Below are positions 1 through 7,161 of a DNA stretch of 64,000 bases, piece after piece (positions within the stretch are counted from its first letter, which is position 1; the number at the start of each line of letters is the position of its first letter). Source of the DNA: Succinivibrionaceae bacterium (GTDB taxonomy: Bacteria > Pseudomonadota > Gammaproteobacteria > Enterobacterales > Succinivibrionaceae); assembly GCA_016284235.1 (NCBI GenBank), contig JAEEOK010000117.1:1-64000 (forward strand), in the 5' to 3' direction. Both the position numbers and the translations under genes were made by a program. The notes beneath the pieces were generated by a model. That model was not told the origin of the DNA. It saw only the letters and a list, made by a program, of their open reading frames with translations, and ran no database searches.

Positions 1-2
1 AA

Positions 3-440
3 AAGTGCAAAGATAAGTTTGGCACTATTATCCTTGAATGCGACCTGGATATTCCTCCTGAGCTGGTTTACAAAATCTATAAAGAAAGGTGGCAAATCGA
101 AATTGTAATGAGATTCTATAAAAATGCGTGTCTGTTTGATGAAACCAGAGTGCATGATGATTACTCAATCATAGGAAGTGAATTCTGCAATTTCCTGTCA
201 ACTGTTCTATCATTTAAATTGATTAACAAATTTGATAAGGCTGAATTACTGAACACTTTTACCTATAAAAAAATCATGTCAATTTTAAAAAGAGCTAAGC
301 AAGCCAGAATTAACTCGGGTGACTGGCAACTTATAAATATGAATCCGTCTCAGGTTAAGGTACTTCAAAAGTTGTCTCTTTTACCACAAGATGAAGTACC
401 AACTAAAAGATCTCCTGGCAGACCAAAAAAGAATATATAG
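3..440 (+). CDS. IS4-type DDE transposase, C-terminal part (5' end outside window)
   Basis: The frame is open from the first bases of the window to the stop at 440, so the N-terminal part lies upstream of the window. Translation includes YKERWQIEIVMRFYK, which fits the IS4-family Y-(2)-R-(3)-E-(6)-K signature carrying the catalytic glutamate of the DDE triad. The C-terminal tail is basic and ends in RSPGRPKKNI. This is the 3' end of an insertion sequence, and it abuts the truncated glycosyltransferase on the opposite strand, so the element probably inserted into that gene. Whether the whole transposase is intact cannot be seen here. Family assignment is firm; the exact IS type is not determined. 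Confidence 0.8.
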   Translation, partial: KCKDKFGTIILECDLDIPPELVYKIYKERWQIEIVMRFYKNACLFDETRVHDDYSIIGSEFCNFLSTVLSFKLINKFDKAELLNTFTYKKIMSILKRAKQARINSGDWQLINMNPSQVKVLQKLSLLPQDEVPTKRSPGRPKKNI

Positions 441-464
441 TATTACGATTTGGGAAAGTTCTAT

Positions 465-632
465 TTGAATGATAATTCTTGCGCCTAAAGCTTCTGCGAT
501 AACACGGGTGCGATCAGAAGATTCTGAATCAACTACAACGATTTCATTGCATATCTTTTTAAGACTTAATATGCAGTCTCTAATATTGGATTCTTCATTG
601 TATGTAATAACCACGCCGGTAATAGTCTTCAT
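465..632 (-). pseudogene. family 2 glycosyltransferase, N-terminal fragment cut off by the IS
   Basis: From the ATG at 632 the protein starts MKTITGVVITYNEESNI and continues through EIVVVDSESSDRT to ALGARIIIQ. This is the nucleotide-sugar binding start of GT-A family 2 enzymes; the VVDSxSxDxT stretch matches LPS-core glucosyltransferases of the WaaE/KdtX type. After about residue 56 the similarity stops and the frame runs into the transposase region, ending at 381 on unrelated residues. A complete enzyme would be about 250 residues, so only the first fifth survives. The product is presumably inactive. The exact IS boundary near 441-470 is inferred from where similarity ends. Confidence 0.65.
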
Positions 633-660
633 AGAAATTCCAACTTAAAGAACGATTTAA

Positions 661-687
661 AAAGGGCTGAATAATTTTTTCAGCCCT
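661..687 (-). terminator. intrinsic terminator after the left-hand porin body
   Basis: An 8-bp perfect stem (AGGGCTGA / TCAGCCCT, 663-670 and 680-687) is followed on the minus strand by a run of five T. It lies 40 bp past the stop of the porin body at 727 and upstream of the truncated glycosyltransferase, so it ends transcripts coming leftward through the porin. Confidence 0.75.
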
Positions 688-726
688 CCTGTTTACGCAT
701 TTAAAAGATAATTAGTTGTGATTGAA

Positions 727-2145
727 TTACCACCAAGCTTCAACTTGAGCACCGAATATGTACTCATGCTGCTTACCCTCTGACAAGCCTGTATATTGTC
801 TATTCATGTAATCACCTGCTAGCCAGGAAGCAAATACTCTAATGGAAGGTCTAGCCCAGAACTGAGTCGAAGGAGACCACTGCTGTGCTAAAGTCAACTT
901 TGATACACCAAGTCTGTCTTTACGTTCTGTGTCTCCCCATCTTGTCCATTGAGTATTGGCAAGTGATGCATAACCAAATTCCAGAACTGTTGAAGTGTAA
1001 TCAGACCACTTGTATGAAGGTCTTAACACGAAAGCCCATTCATTACCTGTTGGATGTGACCAATTTGCACCTTCATAATTTTTACCACTTGCGTGCTTAT
1101 GAGCAAAGATAAATGCATAGCCTAAATTCCACTTGCTCTGCTCTATAACACCCCAGTCAATAATTCTGAGACCTGAACCTCTTTCACCGTATGGAATTAC
1201 AACATCTCCAGTATGATTTGCGGTATCTGTTATGCCACCAACACCATCAAATCCATTTTTACCATAGGAGACGCTTAATTTATTAAATCCACCGAAGAAG
1301 TTACCCTGGGTCCATTCAACCATGGCAAGGAAACCTGTATTTGATCTATGCTCAAGATCATTACCACTCAGCTGATCATGCATTGCATTTTTTTGTTCTT
1401 TTGAGAGATGCTGCCAAGCATAAATCAAGGCTATATCTAAAGTACCATCAGACCATAGAGGTATTCCGTTCCATCTAGCATCTAATTTGTAAGAATTTAT
1501 TGCATTATCCCTTGTTCTAGGTGCTGTCTTTTCCCATTTACCAACAAGGTATTCTCTATTTGGCCAATCATAAATAGTTGGATCAACGTCAACTTGTTGT
1601 TTAATTAAAGCAAATGATAACGAGCCAAGGTTATTCAGACCGATATTTTCAATACCAAAACCAGTACCAGAATTATTCAGATAGTAGAAATCCATAATGT
1701 GGATATCCTTACGCTGATAAAAACGCTTTCCGGCCCATAATTGAATACCAGATGGCATTTCATATCCAGCCCAAGCTTCTCTTAACGAAGTTCTCTGTCC
1801 ATTCCAAGCTGCTGTACCATCATGATCTCCGGCTCTATCACCGCCTCTGCCCACGCCTTGCCAAGAATTACCTTGGTAATCATACTGACCTTTTACACCA
1901 TCAAAATCTTCGTTTGTGCCATAAGCTATGAGAGTGTGAATCGTAAACTTGTTGTTTGCCTTGTTGTAAATCTCCTGTGAAAGTGATAACTCAGCATAAG
2001 TGTCACACTCATCACCTAGACGCCCAACTATGTGACCCTTGGATCCGTTTCCGATGCAGTATGCATTACCACCTTGTGATCCATAGTTTAAACCGGATCT
2101 CATATAACCGTGAAAATCAACTGCTGAAGCAGAAATTGATTTCAA
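727..2145 (-). CDS. maltoporin (LamB-type) body without signal peptide: probable silent cassette
   Basis: The translation matches the mature part of LamB: it begins VDFHGYMRSGLNYG, carries the conserved AGKRFYQRKDIHIMDFYY stretch and ends EAWW, as trimeric 18-strand maltoporins do. It is closely related to the intact copy at 7162-8520. The frame opens at a TTG (2145) giving only MKSISASA before the mature part. There is no ATG, no Shine-Dalgarno and no hydrophobic signal peptide; the frame is closed by a TAA about 35 bp further upstream. As it stands the protein could not be exported. Yet about 470 codons stay open with no frameshift, and codons are less biased than in the intact copy. I read it as a silent cassette expressed only after rearrangement; a recently truncated paralogue is the alternative. 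A terminator follows. Confidence 0.85.
   Translation of the reverse strand: MKSISASAVDFHGYMRSGLNYGSQGGNAYCIGNGSKGHIVGRLGDECDTYAELSLSQEIYNKANNKFTIHTLIAYGTNEDFDGVKGQYDYQGNSWQGVGRGGDRAGDHDGTAAWNGQRTSLREAWAGYEMPSGIQLWAGKRFYQRKDIHIMDFYYLNNSGTGFGIENIGLNNLGSLSFALIKQQVDVDPTIYDWPNREYLVGKWEKTAPRTRDNAINSYKLDARWNGIPLWSDGTLDIALIYAWQHLSKEQKNAMHDQLSGNDLEHRSNTGFLAMVEWTQGNFFGGFNKLSVSYGKNGFDGVGGITDTANHTGDVVIPYGERGSGLRIIDWGVIEQSKWNLGYAFIFAHKHASGKNYEGANWSHPTGNEWAFVLRPSYKWSDYTSTVLEFGYASLANTQWTRWGDTERKDRLGVSKLTLAQQWSPSTQFWARPSIRVFASWLAGDYMNRQYTGLSEGKQHEYIFGAQVEAWW
2090..2135 (-). repeat. 46-bp identity box, left copy (inverted relative to 7217-7262)
   Basis: Read on the minus strand this stretch begins TTTCTGCTTCAGCAG and ends GAGATCCGGTTT. 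It is identical over 46 bp to 7217-7262 on the plus strand. It covers the signal-peptide cleavage region and the first mature residues of both porins. Elsewhere the two genes differ every few codons; the longest other identical run I found is about 22 bp. It is a candidate recombination box. Confidence 0.85.
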
Positions 2146-2222
2146 AATTAGTTTTATGTTTATAGAAAAATATTGAAGTTATGAGTGCTTTTTTTGTGCA
2201 CAAAATAAACATAATCTATATT

Positions 2223-2329
2223 AAAGTGTATAAAGAAATGTATATCAGATATTCTGATACAGTTATAGAGTTATCAATAGGTTAAAATCAAATTTCTAAC
2301 AAAGAATAATCTAAAAGTGTATAAAGAAA
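2223..2329. repeat. 16-bp direct repeats and a palindrome upstream of the recombinase
   Basis: AAAGTGTATAAAGAAA occurs at 2223-2238 and again at 2314-2329. Between them is a near-perfect palindrome, TATCAGA-TAT-TCTGATA (2243-2259). The cluster sits between the start of the silent porin body and the recombinase start. Direct repeats beside an integrase gene can be arm-type binding sites and a palindrome can be an operator. Both roles are inference from position. Confidence 0.5.
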
Positions 2330-2361
2330 GATATAAATTTAGTAAAATTGGAGCGGTTTTC

Positions 2362-3560
2362 ATGGTTTTAGGTAAACTTAATAATCGAAAAATAGCAAAT
2401 TTATTAAAGCAAAACATAATTGGATTGGTTAATGACGGAGATGGACTGTATTTAAATATTTCATCAGCAGGACATTGTTCATGGGTCTTGAGATATACAA
2501 GTTCAACTCTTAAAAAGAAGCGCAATATGGGATTAGGAAGCTATCCGTCAGTTTCAATTCTTGAGGCTAGAAATTTGAAAAACAAAGCTAAATATCTAAA
2601 TTATACCGGCACAGATCCCATTGATGCACGTAAATTTAATGCTCACAATATAAATGTTGATGAAATATACAAAAAATGGGTTATCCAAAAGACAGCTCAA
2701 GCTGAGTCATTTACAAAAATCAAAGGGATTTTTGAAAAGTATTTGATCTGTAGAATAGCAGATATGAAAATTGCTGATATTACTGCTTTGCATATTTCTG
2801 AAATATTAGTTAGTCTCCAAAATGATAAAGGTATTTCTGTTACTGCACACAAACTTTGCCGGTATTTTAACCAGATGATGAATTATGCGGTTAATCTAGG
2901 CTTCATATCGTTTAATCCTTGCCAAAAGGTAGCATGTTGCTTAAATTCAGCTGTTACAAGGCATTTACCAAGCATTAAGTATACAGAGTTTGATCAATTG
3001 TTCAGGAATCTTGCCAAAGCCAAATTCAGAGGAACTTCGGTTTTTTTATTCATTTTTAATATTCTTACCATTGTCAGACCTAAAGAGGCGAGCTCAGCGA
3101 GATGGAGTGAAGTTGATTTAAAAAAAAAGTATGGATTATTCCGGCAGAAAGGATGAAAATGAATCGTGAACATCGCGTACCATTGTCAGATCAGCTTATA
3201 AAACTCCTAGAAAAACTCAAAAAAATTACAGGTAATTCTACTTATCTGTTTCCTTGTTATTATGATCCTAAAAAACCAACAAACAGCCAGACTGTTAATC
3301 AGATAATAAAAAGAATTGGATTTAAAAATAGGCTTGTAAGCCACGGTTTGAGAGCCACCGCATCAACATATTTCTATGAAAAAGGTTATAAACCTGAAGT
3401 TATAGAATCCTGTCTGGCTCATGTATTTGGAAATCAGACTGTACAGGCGTATAACAGAGGGGATTTTTTTAATCTTCGAATCAAACTTATGAGAGACTGG
3501 TCAAAAGTTGTATCAAAACAGTACGAAAAATATGAATCAATAAAAAATGAAGTTTATTGA
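2362..3560 (+). CDS. P4-type tyrosine recombinase/integrase, split by a -1 frameshift
   Basis: The N-terminal part has the arm-DNA-binding domain of P4-like integrases (DGDGLYLNI, then MGLGSYPSVSILEAR). A core-binding region follows. The catalytic residues are spread over both frames: Arg in TIVRPKEASSARW in the first, then Lys in MKMNREHRVPLS, HGLR, a His in CLAHVFG and Tyr in AYNRG in the second. The first frame stops at 3156; the second runs to 3560. The frames join at an A9 run (3120-3128), where the in-frame heptamer A_AAA_AAG permits a -1 shift, giving DLKKKVWIIPAERMKM and a 399-residue protein of normal family length. An ATG at 3153 overlaps the first stop, so two polypeptides are also possible. 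The start at 2362 has GGAG 8-9 bp upstream. It could be a programmed shift, transcriptional slippage or a decay mutation. Confidence 0.82.
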
Positions 3561-3661
3561 TGGACGGGTGCTGCGAACAAAAAACTGGATATCTGTACCT
3601 TTCGGATTGGCTGAATTTTGACGTATATTTCATCAGCCTGATTAGTCCGCCTCTTCAATAG

Positions 3662-3696
3662 AAAAGACCGCATATTATGAAACATGCGGTCTTTTT
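3662..3696. terminator. bidirectional intrinsic terminator
   Basis: A 12-bp stem (AAAAGACCGCAT / ATGCGGTCTTTT) with T tracts on both strands lies between the convergent recombinase and GGDEF genes. Confidence 0.85.
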
Positions 3697-3712
3697 AAGA
3701 TATTGAACTTTA

Positions 3713-5251
3713 TCAATCAGCTATCACATAGCAGTCTTTTCCGTTCTTCTTGGCTTCATGCAGAGAAGTTTCTGCTTTTTCTACTATTGTTACCGGATTG
3801 TCATTAGCTCCAAATACAGCTGCTCCGATAGAAACAGTTATCGTAACCTTGTTATCTTTGAAATGGAAAGGTATAGATTTAATAACTTCATTCAGTTTTT
3901 TAAGAGGAGATTCAAGAGACTTTCTGTCGGTTCCCAGGAAAATTACAACAAACTTTTCTCCAATATAGCGGGCAATAAAATCCGTCTCTCTGATTTTGGA
4001 CTGAAGTGCTCTTGCTATAACTTTGAGTGCTCGATCTCCGGCAGGATGTCCGTATTTTTCATTAATTGTTCTGAAATTGTCAACATCAACAAGCACAATT
4101 GAAAGAGCTTCCTTGTAGCGCTGCCAGCGTTTGTATTCATGCTCCATGCGGGTTTCAAATGCATTCTTGTTGCTTAGTTTTGTAAGACTGTCAATTATCA
4201 TGCGATTCTTTTGCTGCAGCAACTTTTGTTTGAATTCATCTGTTTCTGCAACCATTAATTTCAGTCTGTCCTGGATTTTTCCGATCGCTCTTACGTAATT
4301 GCTTTGTTTTTCTTCAACATTGTGATGATTTTCCATAGCTGTTTTAATGTGGGCAACCTGTGCAACAATGTTGTCCTTTAACTGCTGCAGTGTATCAACT
4401 TTGTTGATTGAATCGTTAATTTTGTCTATTGCAAGATCTATAGTGGCATTTGACTCTGATTCCTGGGCGTGAAGATCACGGGCAAGAGCAACAGAATTGT
4501 TGAAGTTGCTGTTAAAGAGACTCAGACTGTTGTTGAGCGTTGTAAGAAAAGTTCTCGCTTCATCACGCTCGATTTTGTAACTCTCTATAACAAGCTCCAG
4601 TACTTTAACTGAAATCCTTGGAAGCTCACTGGCCTTAACGTCAGAGAGAAGCTTATATCTTAAAAGTGTCAGCTCATCGGATATACTGCTTGGAAAATCC
4701 ATTTCGGATATTAATTGTTGAACTGTACTTCCGATATTATTCATCTCCTCGGCATCATAGATTTCTCCATTCATGCCACCCTTGTTTGAAACCATGTTGT
4801 TGTAGGCAACATTGTGAAGTTCGAGAAACTTCAGCATTTTTGATTGTTTTGATGTAATGCCACTTGCCTTGCCGTTTTCATTGTACTTGATGAGAGAATC
4901 CTTTATGTTTCTAAACATCTCAACTTTATCATCAAGAGCATTGATTGATTTTTCGATAGAATCAGTAGCAAAATCGACGGACTTGGACAGATCCAGAATT
5001 TCTTTCTTTAACAGATTTTCAAGTTTGCCCTTTTCTACGGCATATATATCGGAATCCATACTGTTCAGAAGTTTTTCTGTATAATCTTTATTCAGACGTT
5101 CCGAATCTGAAAATGATAGATGTTTCAGTAAGGAAACATACAGATTAATCGTTGATTCCTGTTCGGCCTTTCTTCTGGCCTGTAAATCCATAAGTTGTTT
5201 CTGTATTTCCCTAATTTTTTCCTTTAGTGACTCTTCAACACTTAAAGCCAT
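3713..5251 (-). CDS. GGDEF-domain protein with degenerate active site and intact I-site
   Basis: The start at 5251 is chosen because AGGTG lies 5 bp upstream; the 25 extra codons further up have no such site. About 340 residues of helical, coiled-coil-rich sequence with no membrane segment precede a GGDEF domain (DSLTKLSNKNAF, VDVDNFRTINEKYGHPAGD). The signature GG(D/E)EF is replaced by IGEKF, losing the first Gly and the catalytic acid, while the inhibitory RxxD site (RETD, five residues before) is kept. GGDEF enzymes make cyclic di-GMP; those with a broken signature and a kept I-site often act as c-di-GMP receptors. A soluble receptor role is therefore inferred. The gene lies inside the segment bounded by the 46-bp boxes and is divergent from yqcC. 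Its target is not visible. Confidence 0.8.
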   Translation of the reverse strand: MALSVEESLKEKIREIQKQLMDLQARRKAEQESTINLYVSLLKHLSFSDSERLNKDYTEKLLNSMDSDIYAVEKGKLENLLKKEILDLSKSVDFATDSIEKSINALDDKVEMFRNIKDSLIKYNENGKASGITSKQSKMLKFLELHNVAYNNMVSNKGGMNGEIYDAEEMNNIGSTVQQLISEMDFPSSISDELTLLRYKLLSDVKASELPRISVKVLELVIESYKIERDEARTFLTTLNNSLSLFNSNFNNSVALARDLHAQESESNATIDLAIDKINDSINKVDTLQQLKDNIVAQVAHIKTAMENHHNVEEKQSNYVRAIGKIQDRLKLMVAETDEFKQKLLQQKNRMIIDSLTKLSNKNAFETRMEHEYKRWQRYKEALSIVLVDVDNFRTINEKYGHPAGDRALKVIARALQSKIRETDFIARYIGEKFVVIFLGTDRKSLESPLKKLNEVIKSIPFHFKDNKVTITVSIGAAVFGANDNPVTIVEKAETSLHEAKKNGKDCYVIAD

Positions 5252-5513
5252 ATTACACCTGCAAGTATAGACAATACTGGAGAAATTATAATAGAAGATA
5301 CTTTGATTGTGGTAATATCTATGCATTGATCTGTGATCACGCTGAATGAATTTTCAGATCCTTTTGCGTAACTGTTATTAATTTTTCAGGTCTGCACGAG
5401 TAATTCTCGCCATGATTAAATCTGCTACGAATTTTCTATAACTATCGTGCAGTGACCATTCAGATTGAATCAAAATATTTGTACTTATACGGACTAATAC
5501 TGTTGAGGAGCTT

Positions 5514-5843
5514 ATGGAATCAAAGAAGTTGTTCATTTTGAGTAAATTAACTGAACTTGAAGATGAACTGAGAAATCTTGAATTGTGGACCAGAGAGACA
5601 TTAACAGAGGAACAGCTTAGAAGCAGTGCTCCTTTCGGCTGTGATGTTATGGATTTTCATGAGTGGCTGCAGCATATGATGATTCCCCGGCTTAAACAAA
5701 TAATAGAAAAGGGAGAGAAAGTTCCTTTTAAGATGGATACGGCATCGATGGCTGAGTATGTATATCGTGATGATATTTCAAAATACAGAAGACTGATTGT
5801 TATTTTAAAAACTCTTGATCGAGCCGTAAAAGTCTGCCTGTAG
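5514..5843 (+). CDS. yqcC: YqcC family (DUF446) protein
   Basis: The 109-residue protein has the family hallmarks: an N-terminal helix, APFGCDVMDFHEWLQHMMIPRL (compare the FxxDTMxxxEWLQWVLIPR region in E. coli YqcC) and a short helical C-terminus. The start has GAGGAG 4 bp upstream. The family has no established function. In E. coli yqcC lies near queF and truC, and here it is convergent with queF with 22 bp between stops, so the neighbourhood is partly conserved. Cytoplasmic; no unusual feature seen. Confidence 0.85.
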   Translation: MESKKLFILSKLTELEDELRNLELWTRETLTEEQLRSSAPFGCDVMDFHEWLQHMMIPRLKQIIEKGEKVPFKMDTASMAEYVYRDDISKYRRLIVILKTLDRAVKVCL

Positions 5844-5865
5844 CAGATTTTTGCCGCTTGGATAA

Positions 5866-6738
5866 CTATTGGCGTATGGTTCGCCCAATATCTTCAGATG
5901 TTTCAAAATTGCTTCTGAATGGATTTATGTCTATTCCCCCTCGTCTTGTGTATCTTGCGAACACTGTGAGCCTGTCTGGATGGCACCTGTTCGTGATATC
6001 TGTGAAAATTCGTTCGACGCACATTTCATGAAATTCATTGTGATTTCTGAAGGAAACGATGTATTTCAGCAGATTTTCGTGATCAATTCCCTGTCCTTCA
6101 TAATGTATGTAGACAGATCCCCAGTCTGGCTGCTGCGTAACAAGGCAGTTTGATTTAAGGAGATTAGAACACAGTTTTTCTTTGATATAACCCTTTTTCG
6201 GATCTGGTATGAGAAAGTTCGGATTGTAGTCATATGAATCTATCTCTATGGATTCATATGACTGCTCAAGACAAAGATAATTGCCGCATCCGGATGTCTC
6301 ACTATTAATAAAGAATGATTTTGGAATTATGCTGTGACTCAAAGGGTAGATTTCCAGCTGGATTGCTTCTTCTGGTGCAGGGGACAGTTTTGAAGTTAAA
6401 TCTCTGTGTACAGTGCTCTTCAGATCATCAAGAGACCGGATTTTAGTGAAATTAAAACTGTTCAGGTACAGTTTTAATGATTTAGATTCAACTAAGTTAT
6501 CTGTAGTGCACGGTATCTGCAGAGTACACAGCGCTGCTACCGGCAATCCGTTCATATTCAAAAAAGAGATTTCATAACAATTCCAAAGATCATACCCCTT
6601 AAACGGCAGCAAATCTTCGAGATTAAGCTTTTCGCGATTTAATGATCTGGGAATAGCAACCAGGAGGTCGGGATTGTATATCTTAGGATATGAGGTTTTC
6701 TGGCCAAGCGAGAAATGTTCGATATCGGATAAATTCAT
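5866..6738 (-). CDS. queF: NADPH-dependent 7-cyano-7-deazaguanine reductase QueF
   Basis: QueF reduces preQ0 to preQ1 in queuosine synthesis, the only known nitrile reduction in biology. The 290-residue protein matches the long two-domain (YqcD) form. It has ESKSLKLYLNSFNFT in the N-terminal half, catalytic Cys and Asp in LLKSNCLVTQQPDWGS, FRNHNEFHEMCVERIF and the C-terminal RYTRRGGIDINP. I chose the ATG at 6738 (aligned to the E. coli N-terminus, with GAG 8 bp upstream) over the frame opening at 6858, whose first 36 residues do not resemble QueF. An in-frame ATG four codons earlier is also possible. The gene is divergent from the intact lamB, and in E. coli its neighbour is ppnN, here found beyond lamB. 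Confidence 0.92.
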   Translation of the reverse strand: MNLSDIEHFSLGQKTSYPKIYNPDLLVAIPRSLNREKLNLEDLLPFKGYDLWNCYEISFLNMNGLPVAALCTLQIPCTTDNLVESKSLKLYLNSFNFTKIRSLDDLKSTVHRDLTSKLSPAPEEAIQLEIYPLSHSIIPKSFFINSETSGCGNYLCLEQSYESIEIDSYDYNPNFLIPDPKKGYIKEKLCSNLLKSNCLVTQQPDWGSVYIHYEGQGIDHENLLKYIVSFRNHNEFHEMCVERIFTDITNRCHPDRLTVFARYTRRGGIDINPFRSNFETSEDIGRTIRQ

Positions 6739-6929
6739 GATAATTCTCATAACAGATTGAAATTGAGATGTTCCTATCCCTGGGTGAAGACAGGAGACGG
6801 AGGTTAAGCAGTCAAGGATAAGAACTGTTGAGATGTTCAGAATGAAAAAAAAAAACACATCGTGAGTATCTTAATTAGTGTAGTAAAAGTGAAAAAAGTT
6901 CCAAGAGTTGCTAAAAGAATTGTGATTTT

Positions 6930-6945
6930 TGTGATCTCTATCACA
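6930..6945. promoter_or_regulatory. CRP (cAMP receptor protein) binding site
   Basis: TGTGATCTCTATCACA matches both half sites TGTGA-N6-TCACA exactly, flanked by T and A runs as in the consensus. It lies in the lamB-queF divergent region, 217 bp before the lamB start. Catabolite control of a maltoporin is expected. It is far from the best -10, so action may be indirect or through an upstream promoter. Confidence 0.8.
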
Positions 6946-7008
6946 AAATAATGCTAAAAATCATTTATATTTTGAACAATAAAAAATTTTTATACTAAAA
7001 TAAACGCA

Positions 7009-7027
7009 AATTTGGTGATACCAAATT
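7009..7027. promoter_or_regulatory. perfect palindrome, candidate operator for lamB
   Basis: AATTTGGT-GAT-ACCAAATT is an 8-bp-arm perfect dyad between the CRP site and the -10 of lamB. It has the shape of a repressor or activator operator; the protein that binds is unknown. It does not resemble a MalT box. Confidence 0.5.
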
Positions 7028-7087
7028 AGAGATAGAAGTGAGAAAAAGTTAAATACATTTTGAGTTTATTTGTTTGCTTAATTTTTG

Positions 7088-7126
7088 TATAATCTCACTT
7101 GATAATTCGAAATGATTTGAATTATC
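7088..7126 (+). promoter_or_regulatory. lamB promoter -10 and leader hairpin
   Basis: TATAAT at 7088-7093 is a consensus -10; no good -35 at 17 bp is visible, consistent with activator dependence. Just downstream, GATAATTC (7101-7108) and GAATTATC (7119-7126) form an 8-bp hairpin in the untranslated leader, which may stabilise this abundant mRNA. Confidence 0.55.
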
Positions 7127-7161
7127 TCCAATTTCTAACAATTCCACATGAGGATTTTATA

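Noticed and set aside
2101-3560. Genomic island integrated at a tRNA by the P4-type integrase
   Set aside because: No tRNA gene or duplicated tRNA end lies beside the recombinase, and the neighbours are core genes rather than island cargo.
2291-7141. A shared 12-mer AATTTCTAACAA at 2291-2302 and 7130-7141 as a possible attachment site
   Set aside because: AT-rich, short and in direct orientation, so not useful for the proposed inversion; probably chance.
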